Shown here piece by piece: positions 20,234 through 24,101 of a stretch of 24,101 bases of DNA (within the stretch, counting starts at the first letter, position 1; every line of letters begins with the position of its first letter). This stretch comes from a virus. A program made the position numbers and the translations under genes. Location of the stretch: IMG/VR virus record IMGVR_UViG_3300035698_001871, positions 1 to 24,101 of that record. One strand, written 5' to 3'. The notes under the pieces are model-generated. The model was not told the DNA's origin. It saw only the letters and a list, made by a program, of their open reading frames with translations, and ran no database searches.

Positions 20234-20359
20234 ATGTCAAAAATAAGAATGAAATCATCTATACCTATTGATATAGGACATTCACGTATCCCAAATAGTA
20301 ATGAAGAGGCTGATGTAGTAGAAATGATACGAGAATTTTTTAAGTCTCATTCATACTGA
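20234..20359 (+). CDS. Small protein ending at a possibly read-through TGA
   Basis: 41 codons after AAAGGAG, ending FFKSHSY at TGA (20357-20359). The same frame then stays open for 22 more codons (VEQTEDYSLVVQRIEICEEE and PI) and ends at TGA 20426-20428, which overlaps the nuclease ATG as ATGA, the junction style used elsewhere here. The gap downstream is otherwise unusually long (65 bases). A mutated Trp codon, a sequencing error or readthrough could explain it. Other genes here end at TGA, so the phage does not generally recode it. Confidence 0.55.
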   Translation: MSKIRMKSSIPIDIGHSRIPNSNEEADVVEMIREFFKSHSY

Positions 20360-20424
20360 GTTGAGCAGACTGAAGACTACAGTTTAGTAGTCCAAAGAAT
20401 TGAAATTTGTGAGGAGGAACCAAT

Positions 20425-21426
20425 ATGACCTTCCCTCTAACACCAGTCCCTGCTTGGGACATTCGTGATTCATCCAAGCTAACCGACTTTGACTCGTGTG
20501 CTAGGCAATTCTTCTTCTCTCACATCTTAGGCTGGAGACCTGATTACCCTGCACATGACCTTTACTTTGGTGAGTGCTGGCATATAGCACGTGAGCATCA
20601 GATTGTCCACGGCTATGATGACATCCAGGGTGCGTACAATGCTTTCATCGATCACTATCGCAAGGAGTTCGCACCTGAGGACGATGCTATGAATAGTCCT
20701 AAGACTCCAACTGCTGTTCTCCAAGCACTAATGAAATTCGCAGAGGAGCGATCTCGTGACTTGATCGATAATGAGGTTGTCATCATAGACGGTCAAAAGA
20801 TGACTGAGATCGCTGGTACTGTGCCAGTTGACGAGAAGCGTGTGCTACACTATCGCATGGATACTATCATGAGACGCTTGGTGGACAATATGATCTTCTC
20901 CTGGGATCATAAGACTACGCATGAAAAATACCTCAACGGAAGACAATGGTCTGAGGCTTTCCACCTTGGTATCCAGAATGGTACCTACACCCACTGCCTT
21001 TACTGCATGTTTCCTATTGAGCAAGTTTTAGGCGTAGAGTTCTGCGGTGTAGGGTTTACCTACCTCAAGCGTGGCTCATCTGCGAGACCTGCAGGGTTTC
21101 ATTCTTCACTACGCCGTGTGCCTGCTTTTAAAACCCCAGACCAGATGAATGTCTGGCTATGGAATGTGATAGACTTACTCGACAAACTCGACCGTGAAAT
21201 GGATCGCTTGCATCATTGCAAGGAGGAAGACCCAGTCTTAATGGCCTTCCCTATGAGACCTAAGAGTTGCACCGACTACAGAGGCTGCCCGTTTCATGAC
21301 TTTTGCTTAAGCTGGCCTAATCCATTACAGAGAAGTTATGAACCTCCATTGGGTTTCAGGGTAGAATTCTGGGATCCTTCACTAAAGGAATCTAAAGTTA
21401 AAAAGGACTTATCATGGCCAAGTTAA
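20425..21426 (+). CDS. PD-(D/E)XK nuclease, Cas4/RecB-like
   Basis: 333 residues. Motifs of the RecB-type nuclease: D146 in RMDTIMRR, D161-x-K163 in FSWDHKTTH, and a downstream Gln/Tyr helix (IQNGTYTHCLY). One Cys near the N-terminus (C25, DSCARQFFF) and three near the C-terminus (C282, C288, C294 in CTDYRGCPFHDFC) match the iron-sulfur layout of Cas4 and AddB nucleases. It probably resects DNA ends for the Sak4-like ATPase downstream. There is no CRISPR context. GAGGAGG precedes the ATG. Confidence 0.88.
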   Translation: MTFPLTPVPAWDIRDSSKLTDFDSCARQFFFSHILGWRPDYPAHDLYFGECWHIAREHQIVHGYDDIQGAYNAFIDHYRKEFAPEDDAMNSPKTPTAVLQALMKFAEERSRDLIDNEVVIIDGQKMTEIAGTVPVDEKRVLHYRMDTIMRRLVDNMIFSWDHKTTHEKYLNGRQWSEAFHLGIQNGTYTHCLYCMFPIEQVLGVEFCGVGFTYLKRGSSARPAGFHSSLRRVPAFKTPDQMNVWLWNVIDLLDKLDREMDRLHHCKEEDPVLMAFPMRPKSCTDYRGCPFHDFCLSWPNPLQRSYEPPLGFRVEFWDPSLKESKVKKDLSWPS

Positions 21427-21581
21427 GAAAACTAATCTGCTGGTTGCTCGGGCATAGGTCTATATGCCTTGGACATTTTGCTGTAATGCTTGAGGAGAAT
21501 CCTTATAATCCAAGAAGCTATTACACAAACTGGAAATGTGAACGCTGTGGACATTACTTTTCAGAACAATGGGATAACTAA
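21414..21581 (+). CDS. Small zinc-ribbon protein, DUF1660-like
   Basis: 55 residues. LICWLLGHRS near the start and WKCERCGHYFSEQW near the end resemble DUF1660-type prophage proteins (Cys, then GH, later C-x2-C-G). Its ATG lies inside the end of the nuclease gene (13 bases). Likely zinc-binding; role unknown. Confidence 0.68.
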   Translation: MAKLRKLICWLLGHRSICLGHFAVMLEENPYNPRSYYTNWKCERCGHYFSEQWDN

Positions 21582-21582
21582 T

Positions 21583-21741
21583 ATGACCAGTGTAATAAAA
21601 ATAGGAAACACTCAAGCAGAAGTAAGAATAACTCACTCCAAACGAAGCCTTTTATACTTTACGAAGAACTTCTTTAATATAGAAGTTCCTCATTATATGG
21701 AAGAACTAATAAGGAAAATAGACAATGATCAACATAACTAA
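21583..21741 (+). CDS. Small unknown protein
   Basis: 52 residues from ATG 21583; the frame is open upstream to 21490, but that part overlaps the previous gene without a start signal. The ribosome site is weak, so coupling to the preceding gene is likely. Basic, beta then helix (SVIKIGNTQAEVRITHSKRS, then HYMEELIRKI). No family recognised. Confidence 0.5.
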   Translation: MTSVIKIGNTQAEVRITHSKRSLLYFTKNFFNIEVPHYMEELIRKIDNDQHN

Positions 21742-21895
21742 AGAAGATCTCCGTGATGCTATTATTGATCTAAGGGAACTTACCAACATCCTCGAACGTT
21801 ACTGGAATAAACTTAGTCCAGAGGAAGTTGAGGAAGCTACCGAGATTAGACACTTACCTTGTGATGGATGTGAGGAGGAAGAAGATGCTACATAA
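21725..21895 (+). CDS. Small acidic protein
   Basis: 56 residues, helical and acidic (ITKEDLRDAIIDLRELTNIL, later CDGCEEEEDA with a Cys pair). AAGGA lies 9-10 bases before the ATG; it overlaps the gene before by 17 bases and the gene after by 11. Its end encodes GAGGAGG, the ribosome site of the following gene. Confidence 0.65.
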   Translation: MINITKEDLRDAIIDLRELTNILERYWNKLSPEEVEEATEIRHLPCDGCEEEEDAT

Positions 21896-22142
21896 CTTAA
21901 CACAAAAAACTATATCAAACAAAGTAAGCTTAGAGATATCAGACGACCACAAACTTCTAGGAGTATTCAAAGAAGACATAAAGATTGCTGAGTTTGATAT
22001 AGCCCTAGTCTGGAATATGATAAGAGATAACCTCGCTACAATAGATGTAGGATTTATTGCACGCCCTGAACTATTCAGAAGAAAAGGTGAAGCAGCTGCT
22101 GCTATTCTATATACTAACAAGATGTATTTTGAAAAGGAGTAA
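21885..22142 (+). CDS. Small unknown protein
   Basis: 85 residues from ATG 21885 (GAGGAGG about 6 bases upstream; the in-frame ATG at 21828 lies inside the previous gene). Mixed alpha/beta (VSLEISDDHKLLGVFKEDIK, then AEFDIALVWNMIRDNLATID). It sits 2 bases before the ATPase gene. No family recognised. Confidence 0.68.
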   Translation: MLHNLTQKTISNKVSLEISDDHKLLGVFKEDIKIAEFDIALVWNMIRDNLATIDVGFIARPELFRRKGEAAAAILYTNKMYFEKE

Positions 22143-22144
22143 CC

Positions 22145-22984
22145 ATGCCCTACGACTACCGTAATGAGCTAGCAGATGTAGTCAAGTACTATAACCAAGA
22201 CCCACTCCAGAAACGTTTCTCTGCTTTAGTAACAGGCGAGACCAACTCTGGGAAAACTTACCTACTCCGCACAGCTCGCTTCCCTATTCACATAGACTCC
22301 TTCGACCCAGGTGGAACTAAATGCCTCCTCGACTTAATAAGAAGTAAGGAAAACCCTAACGGCCAAATAGTCGCAGACACACAATGGGAGGCTGATGATC
22401 CACTTTCACCTACTACCTTTGCCAACTGGATGAAGGCTATTGATAGACGCATACAGATAGGATACTTCAAAGAGTTTGGTACTTACTGTATTGATAGTGC
22501 TACTACCTTTGGTGACGCTGTTATGAATTATCAGTTGGCTAAGGTAGAAAGAGCAGGTGAGTCTCCCAGAATGAGACAAGACTACATGCCTCAAAAGACG
22601 TTCATGTCTAACTATATCAAAAAACTAATGCGTATCCCTTGTGACTTTATTCTGACTGGTCACCTGCGTGAAATAAAGAAACTAATAAGGATAGACAAAA
22701 GCACTGGGATATCCCAGGAAGAAATCAAGTACCGTTTCCTAACAACTGGCCAAGCTGTAGTAACTATCCCTTTACTTTTTGATGAGATCTATGTGATAAT
22801 AGGTAAGGATGGACAGGGTAGGACCCCAGAACGTGAAATGCTTATTGATTCCCTGGGAACCTACATAGCTCGATCCAGGCTAAAAGCCAAAGGGCTTCTT
22901 GACGCAACTGAGAAGCCTGATATTAAAGGACTACTAAAAAAGATAGGGCTTACTTGGGAGGATAAGCCTAAGTTGGAAGCATAA
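22145..22984 (+). CDS. Sak4-like RecA-fold ATPase (AAA_24)
   Basis: 279 residues. Walker A at 31-38 (GETNSGKT), a FPIHIDSFDPGG strand after it, a Walker B-like YCIDSATTFGD near 118, and a later ILTGHLREIKK segment. This order fits phage Sak4-type recombinases, single-domain RecA-like ATPases that promote single-strand annealing and usually travel with an SSB and an exonuclease, both present here. AAAGGAG precedes the ATG. The exact subfamily is inferred; a general phage AAA ATPase is the alternative. Confidence 0.82.
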   Translation: MPYDYRNELADVVKYYNQDPLQKRFSALVTGETNSGKTYLLRTARFPIHIDSFDPGGTKCLLDLIRSKENPNGQIVADTQWEADDPLSPTTFANWMKAIDRRIQIGYFKEFGTYCIDSATTFGDAVMNYQLAKVERAGESPRMRQDYMPQKTFMSNYIKKLMRIPCDFILTGHLREIKKLIRIDKSTGISQEEIKYRFLTTGQAVVTIPLLFDEIYVIIGKDGQGRTPEREMLIDSLGTYIARSRLKAKGLLDATEKPDIKGLLKKIGLTWEDKPKLEA

Positions 22985-22986
22985 TA

Positions 22987-23011
22987 AGATCGTTTAATCA
23001 ATAAACAATAT
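22987..23011 (+). promoter_or_regulatory. 25-bp inverted repeat, site 11
   Basis: AGATCGTTTAAT, centre C, complement of ATATTGTTTATT. It starts 2 bases after the ATPase stop and ends 20 bases before the GTG of the next gene. Confidence 0.73.
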
Positions 23012-23031
23012 ATTGAAAGGAGGTGAGACAA

Positions 23032-23217
23032 GTGAAGTATAAAATCCTCTGTATATTCACACAGACTGGAAGAACCTACACATTCAAGAATGTGACTATT
23101 GTCTGTGATAATGAGTCAGTTCTCCAGTTTGAATATGCAGCCATGTCAGACGGTCTGGCTAAGACAGCTACCTTCCCAAAGGCTACACTTTGTGGGTGGT
23201 CTGTGACTCCAGAGTAA
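23032..23217 (+). CDS. Small beta-rich protein
   Basis: 61 residues from GTG 23032, 8 bases after AAAGGAGG; the GTG at 23023 lies inside the ribosome site. Beta-rich (KILCIFTQTGRTYTFKNVTI). The 25-bp repeat 22987-23011 lies 20 bases upstream. It lies between the ATPase and the SSB-like gene; function unknown. Confidence 0.65.
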   Translation: MKYKILCIFTQTGRTYTFKNVTIVCDNESVLQFEYAAMSDGLAKTATFPKATLCGWSVTPE

Positions 23218-23252
23218 TACTAACCCTTAACTCAAAAAAGGAGAAAAACCTC

Positions 23253-23672
23253 ATGGCTTTAACTGACTACAGTGATTTAGAAAAAGAAATTCAAGACGCA
23301 CCAGAACCTACAATCCTGAATCGAGGAGCTGAGGTAAAAGCTCGCATCATTAGCATAAATGAAGGTATTAGTGACAAGAATGATGCCCAGTGGTACATGC
23401 CTACCTTTGATGTGCCTGCTCAGCCCCTGGTAATCGAGTTCAATGATTTCTTCTGGGATCTCAAAGAGAAGGAAAAGATTGGTGACAAACAGTACCAACG
23501 TCTCCTGACCAAATTCAGGAAATTCGCTACAGCCTTCAGCCTTAATTATTCCAAGCCTTTCGACTGGATCGATGACCTTATCGGCCTGGAAGGATGGGTA
23601 ATCCTGGGCGTGAAGAAGGATGAGGAATACGGGGATAAGAATAATATATCCAAGTATGTTATTGGGAAGTAA
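23253..23672 (+). CDS. SSB-like OB-fold protein
   Basis: 139 residues from ATG 23253 (AAAAAGGAG upstream; in-frame start 23190 lies in the previous gene). The pattern (GAEVKARIISINEGISDKND early; LIGLEGWVILGVKKDEEYGD and NNISKYV late) is typical of DUF669-type phage single-strand-binding proteins: strand-rich OB fold with a conserved GW-V-x-LG-V-K-x-D-EEYGD-KN end. Position after the Sak4-like ATPase supports this. No long acidic tail is present. Confidence 0.72.
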   Translation: MALTDYSDLEKEIQDAPEPTILNRGAEVKARIISINEGISDKNDAQWYMPTFDVPAQPLVIEFNDFFWDLKEKEKIGDKQYQRLLTKFRKFATAFSLNYSKPFDWIDDLIGLEGWVILGVKKDEEYGDKNNISKYVIGK

Positions 23673-23680
23673 AGTTTAAC

Positions 23681-23710
23681 GTGCTGGTAGGCTTGTCATG
23701 CTGCCAGCAC
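23681..23710 (+). other. Stable hairpin without T-run
   Basis: GTGCTGGTAG, ten-base loop, CTGCCAGCAC: 10 bp with one G-U pair, 8 bases after the stop of the SSB-like gene and 5 bases before the repeat 23716-23740. No T-run follows, so a classical terminator is unlikely; mRNA-end protection or attenuation is possible. Confidence 0.6.
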
Positions 23711-23715
23711 AACCC

Positions 23716-23740
23716 AGTTCGTTCAATCAATAAACAATCT
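23716..23740 (+). promoter_or_regulatory. 25-bp inverted repeat, site 12
   Basis: AGTTCGTTCAAT, centre C, complement of AGATTGTTTATT. It follows the hairpin 23681-23710 and lies 16 bases before the last ATG. Confidence 0.75.
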
Positions 23741-23756
23741 ATGAAAGGAGTCAACT

Positions 23757-24068
23757 ATGGACAATGCAAACTTTATGATTGAGTTGGAAAAAAGCTTCCT
23801 TCGGAGCAAGCAACTCCTGATAAAAAAGGAAAAGGAATACTCTGATGGTAAAGATCGCCTTGGTCAGTTTCACCGTGCTGGAGCTGCAGACGATGTCCTA
23901 GCAACCCAAGCTCTCATTGGCATGGCTGTCAAACATTACACTTCAATAGCTGACATGGTAAAGGATCCTTACTCCTACTCACTCCGTCAGTGGAACGCGA
24001 AGATAACCGACTTACGTAATTACACTTTTCTTCTTAATGCACTGCTGAGGGATATAGGAGTTGTATAA
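23757..24068 (+). CDS. Small all-alpha phage protein, possibly MazG/Nmad-like
   Basis: 103 residues, all helical. The pattern KKEKEYSDGKDRLGQFHRAG, then ALIGMAVKHYTSIADM and WNAKITDLRNYTFLLNALLR matches a small protein common in phage genomes that resembles the all-alpha nucleotide-pyrophosphohydrolase/Nmad group. Catalytic acids cannot be assigned surely. AAAGGAG follows the repeat 23716-23740. A ribosome site for one more gene (GGAGGA) is seen at the very right edge. Confidence 0.72.
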   Translation: MDNANFMIELEKSFLRSKQLLIKKEKEYSDGKDRLGQFHRAGAADDVLATQALIGMAVKHYTSIADMVKDPYSYSLRQWNAKITDLRNYTFLLNALLRDIGVV

Positions 24069-24101
24069 CACAACATCGTACATTATTAAAATCTCGGAGG
24101 A

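Noticed and set aside
20357-20359. Selenocysteine at the in-frame TGA
   Set aside because: The short downstream hairpin is not a convincing SECIS element and the small protein has no redox context; a mutated Trp codon or simple stop is more likely.
20374-20392. Hairpin GACTAC-AGTTTA-GTAGTC before the nuclease gene as a terminator
   Set aside because: Only 6 bp, no T-run, and it lies in what may be coding sequence beyond the TGA.
1-24101. CRISPR array, tRNA or insertion sequence
   Set aside because: No regularly spaced identical repeats, cloverleaf-like segments, transposase-like protein or terminal repeats were found. The Cas4-like nuclease has no CRISPR neighbours.

Overview
The window is a contiguous piece of a tailed double-stranded DNA bacteriophage (Caudoviricetes) or a very similar prophage. 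It carries a large terminase, a portal protein, fibre and tailspike proteins, an M15-type endolysin and a recombination/replication set, all packed with 1-30 bp overlaps and Shine-Dalgarno sites close to AAGGAGG. The DNA is AT-rich. The host cannot be named: sigma70-type promoters and strong Shine-Dalgarno sites only say 'bacterial'. No integrase, repressor, tRNA or CRISPR array was seen, so lifestyle is undecided.

Layout. Positions 1-11351 are read leftwards (minus strand) as a packaging, lysis and virion operon. From its promoter at 11386-11414 the order is small terminase-like HTH protein, M15 endolysin, phospholipase-A2-like protein, tailspike with a signal peptide, large terminase, small membrane protein, virion proteins, fibre with a signal peptide, Ig-like module, more virion proteins, portal, and a truncated gene at the left edge. 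Positions 11352-11820 form a divergent control region. Positions 11821-24101 are read rightwards: an autonomous one-gene cassette (11692-12246), an AT-rich repeat region that may hold an origin (12343-12560), a run of small unknown and zinc-ribbon genes, a second autonomous cassette (16135-16652), then ATP-dependent DNA ligase, a HIRAN protein, a Cas4/RecB-like nuclease, a Sak4-like RecA-fold ATPase, an SSB-like protein and a small all-alpha protein.

The most striking signal is a 25-bp inverted repeat (arm consensus AGAYCGTTYAAT, one-base centre) found at 12 places on both sides of the window. Nearly all lie in the short gaps just before start codons, and two lie inside genes. All eight copies with unequal arms are turned the same way relative to local transcription (GTTC arm upstream). 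Three of the four nearly symmetrical copies lie upstream of promoters. This resembles the stoperator network of mycobacteriophage L5-type phages in logic, but with a different sequence; a distributed partition site or a phage-specific promoter are alternatives.

Four reading-frame interruptions deserve care. The fibre/Ig-like junction (4550), a small zinc-ribbon gene (14235) and a gene at 15842 would each be repaired by one extra base in a homopolymer, so assembly undercalls, programmed -1 frameshifting and real decay all have to be weighed. A fourth gene (20234) has an in-frame TGA followed by 22 plausible codons ending in an ATGA junction with the nuclease gene.
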